A stretch of 8,158 bases of DNA from Thermoleophilia bacterium (lineage in GTDB: Bacteria; Actinomycetota; Thermoleophilia; Gaiellales; SKUG01): assembly GCA_025964465.1 (NCBI GenBank), contig JAOPYS010000306.1, positions 1-8,158 of the forward strand. Direction: 5' to 3'. Positions within the stretch are counted from its first letter, which is position 1, and each line of letters begins with the position of its first letter. Position numbers and translations under genes: made by a program. The notes beneath the pieces are model-generated. The model was not told the DNA's origin. It did not search any database and was given only the letters and a program-made list of their open reading frames with translations. Below are positions 1-5,230 of this stretch, in pieces.

Positions 1-177
1 CGGATCGCGCTGGTGCTGGGCGTGCTGTTCGCCGGCACCGTGGGCCTGTCGCGTGTCGTCGCGGGCGTGCACTACCCGACGGACGTCGTCGCCGGGTGGT
101 GCCTGGGCACCGGTGTCGCGCTGGTGCTCGCGGACCTGCTCCGGCATCGACGCGACGCCGTCGTGGTCGAGCGATAA
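1..177 (+). CDS. PAP2-superfamily phosphatase, C-terminal fragment
   Basis: This is the 3' end of a gene that begins before the window. The visible 58 residues hold the last signature of the PAP2 (type 2 phosphatidic acid phosphatase) family: Ser17-Arg18, then Gly22, His24-Tyr25-Pro26 and Asp28, i.e. the SR-x5-H-x3-D motif. In this family the His is the phosphate-accepting nucleophile and the Asp assists it. The motif sits between two hydrophobic stretches (residues 2-16 and 29-44), as in integral-membrane lipid phosphatases that dephosphorylate phosphatidate, undecaprenyl diphosphate or related lipids. The tail is short and basic (LLRHRR) and probably cytoplasmic. The substrate cannot be decided from this fragment. 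The stop is 9 bases before the next gene, so the two may be co-transcribed. Confidence 0.85.
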   Translation, partial: RIALVLGVLFAGTVGLSRVVAGVHYPTDVVAGWCLGTGVALVLADLLRHRRDAVVVER

Positions 178-186
178 CCTGCAGGC

Positions 187-948
187 ATGTGTGGTCGGTA
201 CCAGCTGGCGCTCCCGGGGCGCACCCTCGCCAACCTGCTCGACGCCGAACCGGCGGCCGGCAACGTGCAGCCGACGTGGAACGCCTCCCCGACGCAGCTG
301 CTCCCCGTGCTGGCCCTGGCGGCGAACGGCCAGCGCGTGCTGCAGCCAGCGGAGTGGGGTCTCGTGCCCGCGTGGGCGCGCCGGCCGGGGCAGTCCCTGC
401 GCCCGCTCATCAACGCGCGCGCCGAGACGGTGGCCGACAAGCCGGCGTTCCGCACCGCGGTGCGGCGCGGCCGCGTGCTCGTGCCGGTGACCGGCTTCTA
501 CGAGTGGTCGGGGCCCAAGGGTGCGCGCACGCCGCACTCGATCCGCGTCCGCGGCGAGGCGATCCACCCCGAGACGGGCGTGCGGCTGGGCCACGACGCA
601 TCGCCGGAGGAGGAGGTCGAGCCGTTCCTGCTGGCCGGCATCTCCGAGGTGTGGACCACGCCCGACAACGTGCCGGAGCTGACGTTCTCGATCCTCACCA
701 CCGCGCCCAACGAGCTGTGCGCGCCGATCCACGACCGGATGCCGGCGATCCTCGACCGCGAGGACGCCGAGGCGTGGCTGGAGACCCCGGCGGAGGCCAC
801 GGAGCTGCTGCTGGAGCTGCTGCGGCCGTTCCCGGCAGCGCGCATGGAGGCGTGGCCGGCGACGCGCGCCGTCGGTGACGCGCCGGTCGCGCTGGAGCGC
901 GACGAACGCGACGACGGCGGCGGCCAGCTCACCCTGCCGTTCGGGTGA
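187..948 (+). CDS. SRAP/YedK-HMCES family abasic-site DNA-protein crosslinking peptidase
   Basis: This 253-residue protein belongs to the SRAP family. Members bind abasic sites in single-stranded DNA and form a thiazolidine crosslink through the N-terminal Cys, which is exposed once Met1 is removed. It begins MCGRY, giving Cys2. The other conserved blocks are present: WGLVPAW (57-63), NARAE (Asn76, Glu80), VPVTGFYEW (99-107, Glu106) and the SILTT...IHDRMP block with His182. Asn, Glu and His are the known active-site partners of Cys2. In E. coli YedK the last His is at about residue 160, so this protein has some 20 extra residues, mainly at 121-145 (GEAIHPETGVRL and an acidic run). The start is fixed by the required MCGRY. 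A TANNNT box (TAACCT, 175-180) lies 7 nt upstream of the ATG, with only a weak GCAGG before it, so a leaderless transcript is possible. Confidence 0.95.
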   Translation: MCGRYQLALPGRTLANLLDAEPAAGNVQPTWNASPTQLLPVLALAANGQRVLQPAEWGLVPAWARRPGQSLRPLINARAETVADKPAFRTAVRRGRVLVPVTGFYEWSGPKGARTPHSIRVRGEAIHPETGVRLGHDASPEEEVEPFLLAGISEVWTTPDNVPELTFSILTTAPNELCAPIHDRMPAILDREDAEAWLETPAEATELLLELLRPFPAARMEAWPATRAVGDAPVALERDERDDGGGQLTLPFG

Positions 949-975
949 GCCGGCTCGCTCGACGCTCGTGCTCGG

Positions 976-1782
976 TCAGCCGCCCGCGTTGTTGATCGGC
1001 GGGAACTCGCTCTCGTCCGGGTAGCCGTCGTCGCCGCCGCCAGCCGGCGGGGTCGTCGGTGCGGTCGGCGGAGTGGGCTGCGTGTCGCCGCCGTCGTCGT
1101 GGCCACTGGGCGGCGGCGTGTCGGGCCCGTCGGTCGGCGGCTGCGGGATCCCGCCACCACCACCCGGCTTGGTGGGCGAGCTCGTGGCGATGCGCAGCAG
1201 GTCACCCAGGATGCGGGCACCCTCGGCGGTGTCGCGTACCGCGCCGGGCACGTCGACGCCGTTGAAGCGACCGTCCGGGCTCGGCTTCTTGGCGAGCTGC
1301 CAGTTGGCATCCTCGAGCGACGCGTCGGCGCGGCGCAGCTGGCTGAGGATGTCGGAGGGGTTGCCAGCGTCGATCTGGCGTTCGATCCGCTTCTGCGCCG
1401 CCATGTTCGTCTTGAACACGCGGATGCGCAGCTCCTTCGTGGACTCGTCGCCGTGGTCGCTGGTCGGCACGCCCTGGAGCAGCTCGCCGGCTCGCCCGAC
1501 GAGGCGCGCCGCCTCGGTGACGTCGTCGACCATCCCGGCCGCGAGGTCGGTGCGTGGCACGGTCGGGGTCGTCGGCACGCCGCTGGCCGGTGGGGTCGTC
1601 GGTGGCGTCGGCGGCGCGGTGGGCGGTGTGCCCCAGCCGCCGCCCGACCCGATCGGTGGCGGCCCCACCGCACCCCCGTCATCGGTCGGCGGGCCGACGG
1701 GCACGCCGTGCCCGAAGCTCGGCACGGCGTCGTGCTGGATCGGGGACATGATGGGTGGGGGAGTGCGCGAGATCATCGTCAT
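976..1782 (-). CDS. Uncharacterised proline-rich protein with helical core (paralogue of the 5231-5617 product)
   Basis: This 268-residue protein is of unknown function. Residues about 28-76 are rich in Pro, Gly and Thr (runs of PPT/TPP), as are residues 202-250. Between them, residues 78-200 form a charged, helix-prone core (VDDVTEAARLVGRAGELL, ELRIRVFK, KRIERQIDAG). The C-terminus is acidic and ends INNAGG. There is no signal peptide, membrane segment or Cys, so it is probably cytoplasmic, with flexible arms flanking a folded domain. The start at 1782 is supported by a strong Shine-Dalgarno, AAGGAGGAG (minus strand, 1795-1787), four bases before the ATG. The open frame continues far upstream, but that part lacks support. 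The core (Leu156, Ala159, Trp161, Leu163, then Asp177-Val178, Gly180-Ala181, Arg183) matches a motif in the 128-residue protein at 5231-5617. The gene converges on the SRAP gene with a 27-base gap. Confidence 0.8.
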   Translation of the reverse strand: MTMISRTPPPIMSPIQHDAVPSFGHGVPVGPPTDDGGAVGPPPIGSGGGWGTPPTAPPTPPTTPPASGVPTTPTVPRTDLAAGMVDDVTEAARLVGRAGELLQGVPTSDHGDESTKELRIRVFKTNMAAQKRIERQIDAGNPSDILSQLRRADASLEDANWQLAKKPSPDGRFNGVDVPGAVRDTAEGARILGDLLRIATSSPTKPGGGGGIPQPPTDGPDTPPPSGHDDGGDTQPTPPTAPTTPPAGGGDDGYPDESEFPPINNAGG

Positions 1783-1837
1783 GGTGCTCCTCCTTCCCGG
1801 CGGGGGAGGGCGCGGTATGTCGTGATCGGGGCAGGTG

Positions 1838-1873
1838 GTCCGGTGTGGGCCACGGCCGCAGCCCACACCGGAC
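1838..1873. promoter_or_regulatory. Perfect 13-bp inverted repeat (hairpin) with 10-nt loop
   Basis: GTCCGGTGTGGGC at 1838-1850 is exactly complementary to GCCCACACCGGAC at 1861-1873. It lies 56 bases upstream of the minus-strand start at 1782 and just outside the distal att-like repeat. No T-run follows on either strand. If the island is removed, this hairpin would sit about 50 bases downstream of the tRNA-Gln 3' end on the same strand, so it may have been that gene's terminator. It could equally be an operator for the 976-1782 gene. Confidence 0.55.
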
Positions 1874-1913
1874 GCGGACCGGGGGGGCGGCCCTCGGCGC
1901 AGCCGTGGCTGCC

Positions 1914-1939
1914 GGGCAACGAGGTTCCGGGAGAAGGAT
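1914..1939. repeat. Distal att-like direct repeat of the tRNA-Gln 3' end
   Basis: This 26-base stretch matches 5010-5035 at 22 of 26 positions, with an exact 12-base core GAGGTTCCGGGA (1921-1932 = 5017-5028). In the other copy the repeat covers the last 15 bases of the tRNA-Gln gene (5021-5035) and 11 bases beyond its 3' end. No tRNA sequence continues past 1939, so this is a displaced tRNA tail, as left by a site-specific integrase at the far end of an inserted element. The mismatches inside the tRNA part are at 1933 and 1935. Confidence 0.65.
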
Positions 1940-1969
1940 GTGACGGTGAGCACGCCGGCGCCGCCCTGC

Positions 1970-1975
1970 CATAAT
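1970..1975 (+). promoter_or_regulatory. Candidate -10 box for island gene A
   Basis: CATAAT at 1970-1975 is an AT-rich hexamer in otherwise GC-rich sequence, 30 bases upstream of the ATG at 2006. It is one base from the TATAAT consensus. No convincing -35 box occurs at 16-18 bases; a GTGACG at 1940-1945 is too far (24 bases). A GGGGG stretch (1994-1998), 7 bases before the ATG, could serve as a weak ribosome binding site. Confidence 0.35.
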
Positions 1976-2005
1976 GGTGCGACTTTTCGATTTGGGGGCG
2001 ATTCC

Positions 2006-3133
2006 ATGATGCTGCACACAGACGATGCTGAACATGGCTGGCACCCCACCAGCGGGAGCACCTTGGGCAACGTCCGCGGGCTCGCGGCCCACCCGCACTT
2101 GCTGGGGCAGGTAACGCGGCGGGGCGGTGCGACGGAACCGATCGCCGCCGTGGTTTCCATCGACGACTCGGGAACGGACGGCATGGTGTTCGTGTACGAC
2201 TTCTTCAGGGCGTCCCGCGCCGACGGTGTGCAACATCTGATGCGGGAAACTCGCGAGGCGGAGTCATCCGCCAGCGCCGGGGAGCGCAAGGAGGCTCCGT
2301 TGCGCGAAGCGTTCATCGAGCGAGTTCGAAAACTCCGAGCTCGACGCCCAAGCGCAGGGGGTGGCCGAGGCATGGGGTCGCTAATTGTCCCAGTCGTCGT
2401 GTTCTGGTCCCTCGCTTGGACATCGATCGCCGGAGCGACAACGATCGCCCCGCTGGCATTGCTGCCAGCTCCAGCAGCGGGGGCGCACATCCCGGTGGCG
2501 CGGGCCGTGTCCACCACGCGCGCGGTGGCGGACGTCACTCTTGGTGTGCGCGGCGCTGCGCTCGACAACCCCGATATGAGGTTTGCGAATGTGCAGGTCG
2601 CGACATCGCCGGATACTGACAGCCGCGGTCGCCTCACTACCGGCATCGTCAGCTCCGGGCGGGCAGAGATTGGGGCGCCGCGCGTTCCGGCCCTCCCCGT
2701 CGGTCGCTACTGGGCGGTGGCATGGGTGCCGGTAATAACGGAGGTCGACGGCAGTGATGTGGTTTCTGTGGTCGCCACGCCGGTGCGTGCCTTCGTCGTC
2801 GTCCCCGCCACTCCGCGTCCCCTTGCCTTGCCGATGGTTCGCGACGCGATCGCGAAAATGATCCTCAAGCGTGGCGCCGGCTTTTTCGAGAATGGGGCCA
2901 CCCCGCGGTGTGCCAAGACGGGGGCTGCAACCGCCCGATGCACCAACGTCCGGTGGTTTGGCGGCGATATCGTTTTCAAGGGCGCGGTCTCGGTGCGCTT
3001 GGCATACGTGCAGGGCGCACCCGCCAAAATAGCCGGTCGATTCAGCGGCACGTCGTTCAACGACTACGACGGTACGTATAAGCCGTACGCCTTTGGGTTC
3101 GCATACGACGTGGCGTCGGAGACGGTGAAGTAG
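2006..3133 (+). CDS. Island gene A: single-pass membrane-anchored protein with extracytoplasmic C-terminal part, unknown function
   Basis: This 375-residue protein is not recognised. Residues 1-122 are hydrophilic. They end in a basic stretch (ERVRKLRARRP, 105-115) directly before one hydrophobic segment (about 124-148, GSLIVPVVVFWSLAW...), as in a type II, N-in/C-out membrane anchor. The exported part has a Val/Ala-rich, beta-looking region (165-270, including VGRYWAVAWVPV) and a C-terminal region (280-375) with Cys302 and Cys312, which could form a disulfide outside the cell. The start at 2006 follows a GGGGG run; ATG 2009 is the next codon. An alternative start at 2372 (Met123) would turn the hydrophobic segment into a signal peptide and shorten the protein to 253 residues. 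Codon use across 2006-2371 looks coding, which favours the long form. Gene B starts 2 bases after the stop, so they are very likely co-translated. Confidence 0.7.
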   Translation: MMLHTDDAEHGWHPTSGSTLGNVRGLAAHPHLLGQVTRRGGATEPIAAVVSIDDSGTDGMVFVYDFFRASRADGVQHLMRETREAESSASAGERKEAPLREAFIERVRKLRARRPSAGGGRGMGSLIVPVVVFWSLAWTSIAGATTIAPLALLPAPAAGAHIPVARAVSTTRAVADVTLGVRGAALDNPDMRFANVQVATSPDTDSRGRLTTGIVSSGRAEIGAPRVPALPVGRYWAVAWVPVITEVDGSDVVSVVATPVRAFVVVPATPRPLALPMVRDAIAKMILKRGAGFFENGATPRCAKTGAATARCTNVRWFGGDIVFKGAVSVRLAYVQGAPAKIAGRFSGTSFNDYDGTYKPYAFGFAYDVASETVK

Positions 3134-3135
3134 CT

Positions 3136-4077
3136 ATGTCGTACGAGCCCATCGACGCCACGGTGAGTTTTCACCGCCTGCTGCCCGATACCATGATGCC
3201 AATGTCGCTCGCCAAGCTCGAGGAGATCGGCGACCTCATCGACCTGCTTAAAGATGCCGGCGGTGACGGTTCCCGGCTCGAGGAGCGTGCGTTGCGGCAA
3301 TCCGGGTCAGGTGGTCCGCTCGTGGCGCATCGTGGTCCAGGTGTCGCCCTCCATCTCTCGATCAGTCGCGTCCAGCCCGATCGTCCCCACGCCTATAACT
3401 TGCCGACGGGCGACCGCCGCGTAGTGCCCCTCGGGGACGATGAGGGCGTGGAGCATCGTTCGTTCGCGTGGTTGCGGGAGGACGGCTTGTTGAGCATCCT
3501 GCGACCGCCGTTCGGGCCGACGGCGAAGGCGCTCACCAAGTACCTGTTCATCAAGCCCCAGAGCATCGCCCCGAAACTGTTTCTCCACAATGAGCTGCGC
3601 GGGAGCATCGCCGACGAACTCGCCCGTCGCGTCGATGTCGACCTCGTTCGCATCTCACTGGCCGACGACGAGGCAGCGCGTCTGGCTGACGCTCCGGGAT
3701 CCTCCGTCACAGCGCCGAATGACACGCTGGAGCGAATGGGCGGTCGCGAGCTAGTGCTCGAGCTACGGGATCCGGCGCGCCACGGGATGCGATCGATGCT
3801 CGGAGGCGATCGCCGGAGACTGAGGCAGACCGCTGCGCAGATCTACGAGGGTGGCGGCCGCACCGGCGCTACTTTCAAGACGTTCATCGTGGAGGGACGT
3901 GATCGGAACGGCCACCAACTTCCTGCCTTGAACATGCTCGAGCAGGCGCTTACCGAGCGGGTGACGGTTGCGGCAGCGACTGACCGGTCGAAAGCGCTCG
4001 ACGAAGCATCGGCCTGGGCGGCCTTGGATCGTGCGGTCGCTACCTTCGACGCGGAGCGGGACGCCGAGCGGGAGTAG
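3136..4077 (+). CDS. Island gene B: soluble protein of unknown function
   Basis: This 313-residue protein has no signal peptide, membrane segment or Cys. It begins with about 55 residues that are partly helical (AKLEEIGDLIDLLKD, 26-40). A likely beta-rich core follows (69-80, 94-99, 108-122), with the acidic turn LGDDEGVEHRSFAW at 99-112 and GLLSILRPPFGP at 117-128. Alternating strands and helices run to about 280 (VDLVRISLA, RELVLELRD, FKTFIVEGRD), and the helical tail is acidic and Ala-rich (285-313). The DDEG...F-A-W...GLL layout vaguely recalls uncharacterised accessory-gene families of similar size (DUF6731-like), but this is memory of a pattern and is unverified. No nuclease, ATPase or TIR motif is visible. 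The ATG is 2 bases after gene A's stop with no close Shine-Dalgarno (GGAG at 3118-3121 is 14 bases away), suggesting translational coupling. Confidence 0.75.
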   Translation: MSYEPIDATVSFHRLLPDTMMPMSLAKLEEIGDLIDLLKDAGGDGSRLEERALRQSGSGGPLVAHRGPGVALHLSISRVQPDRPHAYNLPTGDRRVVPLGDDEGVEHRSFAWLREDGLLSILRPPFGPTAKALTKYLFIKPQSIAPKLFLHNELRGSIADELARRVDVDLVRISLADDEAARLADAPGSSVTAPNDTLERMGGRELVLELRDPARHGMRSMLGGDRRRLRQTAAQIYEGGGRTGATFKTFIVEGRDRNGHQLPALNMLEQALTERVTVAAATDRSKALDEASAWAALDRAVATFDAERDAERE

Positions 4078-4093
4078 CGACCTTCCCCGCCGC

Positions 4094-4099
4094 TACGAT
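4094..4099 (+). promoter_or_regulatory. Candidate leaderless -10 box (TACGAT) for island gene C
   Basis: TACGAT fits the actinobacterial TANNNT -10 pattern. The GTG at 4106 lies 7 bases after its last T, where transcription would be expected to start, so the mRNA could begin at the start codon. This would explain the lack of any Shine-Dalgarno before gene C. No clear -35 box is seen at 17-18 bases (it would fall on gene B's stop). Confidence 0.45.
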
Positions 4100-4105
4100 G
4101 TGCGC

Positions 4106-4621
4106 GTGCCGGCCCCCGCACATCCCCGCTACCCGCCCCTAGATCGATGGGGTGTACCGGTCGCGTCGCTCTGCGCAGCCGGCGGTGTCTGGCTCTGGGG
4201 CGGGTCCCTGTCGGAGGATCCGACAAGAACGCTTGGCGCCACTGCGTTCGGTGCGGCCATCACCCTCATCGGACTCGTGCTCGCGGCGCAGAGCATCATC
4301 CTTGCCGCTGCTGCGTCAAGCGACCGCATCCGAGCCATGTTCGAAGCGCGGCCCGACTCCGCAGATGGAGCGGCGCACCTCGCTCGTGCGGTCGAGATGT
4401 GGCTGGCGATCGTTTCGGTGTGTGGCATCGGCCTTCTCGTCGGCCCGGACCAGTGGCGGCACGCCTTGTGTGCCTTGCTGGCTCTCGCGGGGGTGTTTGT
4501 CGCTGCCCGACTGGCGCGCCTCTCGAGCTACTCCCGCGCGCTCATGCGCATCGCGATGTTCCGCCCGAAGCCGCAGCCAGACATCGATCCCTACGACGGG
4601 GCAGAGTTCGACGTCGAGTAG
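4106..4621 (+). CDS. Island gene C: four-helix integral membrane protein, unknown function
   Basis: From the GTG at 4106 this gives 171 residues. Four hydrophobic segments are visible at about 15-33, 43-69, 96-113 and 119-137. They are joined by a short hydrophilic loop (34-42), a longer charged loop (71-95, SSDRIRAMFEARPD...) and a short loop (114-118). A basic stretch (ARLARLSSYSRALMRIAMFRPKP, 134-156) leads to an acidic end (DPYDGAEFDVE). The basic post-helix region suggests both termini are cytoplasmic. The open frame extends upstream to 3968 inside gene B, but that part is Arg/Pro/Ser-rich and non-coding in character. GTG at 4100 is an alternative, two codons longer. The start at 4106 was chosen for its spacing to TACGAT. 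The family was not recognised. Placed directly after gene B (28-base gap), it may act as a membrane partner of A and B. Confidence 0.65.
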   Translation: MPAPAHPRYPPLDRWGVPVASLCAAGGVWLWGGSLSEDPTRTLGATAFGAAITLIGLVLAAQSIILAAAASSDRIRAMFEARPDSADGAAHLARAVEMWLAIVSVCGIGLLVGPDQWRHALCALLALAGVFVAARLARLSSYSRALMRIAMFRPKPQPDIDPYDGAEFDVE

Positions 4622-4774
4622 CACGGGATCGTCAGGTGACGTGCTCTGCTCCCCCATTTCCCGCCTCATCGCCGACCCGACGAATCACCACCGGGCGCAG
4701 AGCCCGTCGGCCTCGAGTAACGCAAGCGACGCGTCCCTGCCGTCGGCGGTGCGCATCGACTCCATGACGCAGAT

Positions 4775-5002
4775 CTACGAACTCGGCGCGTCGCGAGGCG
4801 CGCTCGTCCTCGAGTCGGCGTATTCGCTCCGCTGGTGATTCTCCGGAGGCGCCGCGCCGGCTGGGCGAGGCCGAGCAACATTCGTGACGATCCCGATCGC
4901 GAGGGCCGCGATCAGCAGGTGATCGAAGCGCGGCCGGCGGGGCTTGTCGCGTCCCGGCGTCGGACCGGTTGGGGGGATGCGGGGGGCTAGCTTTGCCCTC
5001 AA
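4775..5002 (-). CDS. Possible small single-pass membrane protein (uncertain)
   Basis: This is a 75-codon frame starting with TTG, 18 bases past the tRNA 3' end. The part with most protein-like character is residues 18-51. It is a basic stretch (GRDKPRRPRFDH) followed by one hydrophobic segment (LLIAALAIGIVTNVA, about 29-43) and Arg/Pro, then a polar tail ending DAPSS. Codon third positions in this part are mostly G/C. Against it are the rare TTG start, no clear Shine-Dalgarno, and overlap with the palindrome just after the tRNA. It could be a small membrane peptide of the island or chance coding in GC-rich DNA. Confidence 0.28.
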   Translation of the reverse strand: MRAKLAPRIPPTGPTPGRDKPRRPRFDHLLIAALAIGIVTNVARPRPAGAAPPENHQRSEYADSRTSAPRDAPSS

Positions 5003-5009
5003 CCCGCAT
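4977..5009. terminator. Possible tRNA-Gln transcript hairpin
   Basis: ATGCGGG (4977-4983) pairs with CCCGCAT (5003-5009) over 7 bp, and a smaller GGGC/GCCC pairing lies inside the 19-base loop. On the minus strand it starts 12 bases after the mature tRNA 3' end, a suitable place for termination. There is no U-run, only a run of C, so the assignment is weak. Confidence 0.3.
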
Positions 5010-5035
5010 GGGCAGTGAGGTTCCGGGACAGGGAT
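5010..5035. repeat. Proximal att-like direct repeat on the tRNA-Gln 3' end
   Basis: This copy matches 1914-1939 at 22 of 26 positions, including the exact core GAGGTTCCGGGA (5017-5028). Positions 5021-5035 are the last 15 bases of tRNA-Gln (discriminator, 3' acceptor strand and the 3' side of the T arm), while 5010-5020 lie beyond the gene. The tRNA remains intact at this end. Confidence 0.65.
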
Positions 5036-5091
5036 TCGAACCCCAACTCCCCGCTCCAGAGGCGGATGTCCTACCGTTAGACGATCCCGGA
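5021..5091 (-). tRNA. tRNA-Gln (anticodon CUG)
   Basis: The minus-strand sequence folds as a complete 71-base cloverleaf. It has a 7-bp acceptor stem (TCCGGGA with TCCCGGA), a 4-bp D arm with GG in the loop, and a 5-bp anticodon stem (TCCGC with GCGGG). The anticodon loop is CTCTGGA, giving CTG, which reads CAG (Gln). A short variable loop follows, then a T arm with loop TTCGAAT. The discriminator base is A and the next bases are CCT, so the CCA end is not encoded. The gene is intact although its 3' end is the proposed insertion point. Confidence 0.95.
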
Positions 5092-5101
5092 ATGTCGCCC
5101 C

Positions 5102-5130
5102 AGCCTAGCGGCAACCTCCACGTCGTGCAA
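5102..5130 (-). promoter_or_regulatory. Promoter of tRNA-Gln
   Basis: On the minus strand, TTGCAC (5130-5125) and TAGGCT (5107-5102) are separated by exactly 17 bases. This fits a housekeeping sigma promoter with a TANNNT -10 box. Transcription would begin near 5095, leaving a leader of about 4 bases before the tRNA 5' end at 5091. The divergent gene at 5231 shares this upstream region. Confidence 0.65.
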
Positions 5131-5230
5131 GCACGCGCGTGCGGATCGCCTGCCGCGTGCGACCGCGCGATCGATCAGGATCTGCACCGTCGGCGCGCAG
5201 CGTCGTCCGGGCATCGACGGGAGGGATCGC

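Larger units (their letters stand above)
4622..5009. other. About 390 bases between island gene C and tRNA-Gln, mostly without a convincing gene
   Basis: Only a weak minus-strand ORF (4775-5002, listed separately) and a 7-bp inverted repeat (ATGCGGG 4977-4983 with CCCGCAT 5003-5009) are visible. Plus-strand frames are Ser-rich and look non-coding. No integrase fragment, RNA gene or clear terminator for gene C was found. The 15-mer GCGTCGCGAGGCGCG at 4788-4802 recurs at 8118-8132. Confidence 0.5.
1914..5035. mobile_element. Putative small genomic island integrated at the tRNA-Gln 3' end
   Basis: The segment is bounded by direct repeats at 1914-1939 and 5010-5035, the latter lying on the 3' end of an intact tRNA-Gln gene. 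tRNA 3' ends are classic targets of tyrosine integrases. The geometry fits: the element lies on the 3' side of the tRNA, with the partial tRNA tail at the far end. Its three plus-strand genes resemble nothing in the flanks. The first has visibly lower GC (62-65% in sampled 60-base lines, against 72-75% in flanking genes) and uses codons such as ATA, GTA and AAA; parts of the other two reach about 70%. There is no integrase, recombinase or transposase, so it would be either a remnant or an element mobilised in trans. Confidence 0.55.

Noticed and set aside
498..1682. Long minus-strand frame across the SRAP gene and the proline-rich gene
   Set aside because: It is Arg/Ser/Ala-rich with no recognisable domain and overlaps two better supported genes in other frames.
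1783..2646. Upstream extension of the 976-1782 minus-strand frame to 2646
   Set aside because: A strong Shine-Dalgarno sits directly before the ATG at 1782. The extension is Ser/Arg/Pro-rich and opposes gene A, whose plus-strand frame looks genuinely coding.
3968..4105. Upstream part of the gene C frame
   Set aside because: It overlaps the end of gene B in another frame, is Arg/Pro/Ser-rich, and lacks a ribosome binding site. The GTG at 4106 is better placed.
4632..5114. A 160-codon minus-strand frame
   Set aside because: It reads straight through the tRNA-Gln gene and its promoter, and its sequence is Arg-rich without recognisable features.
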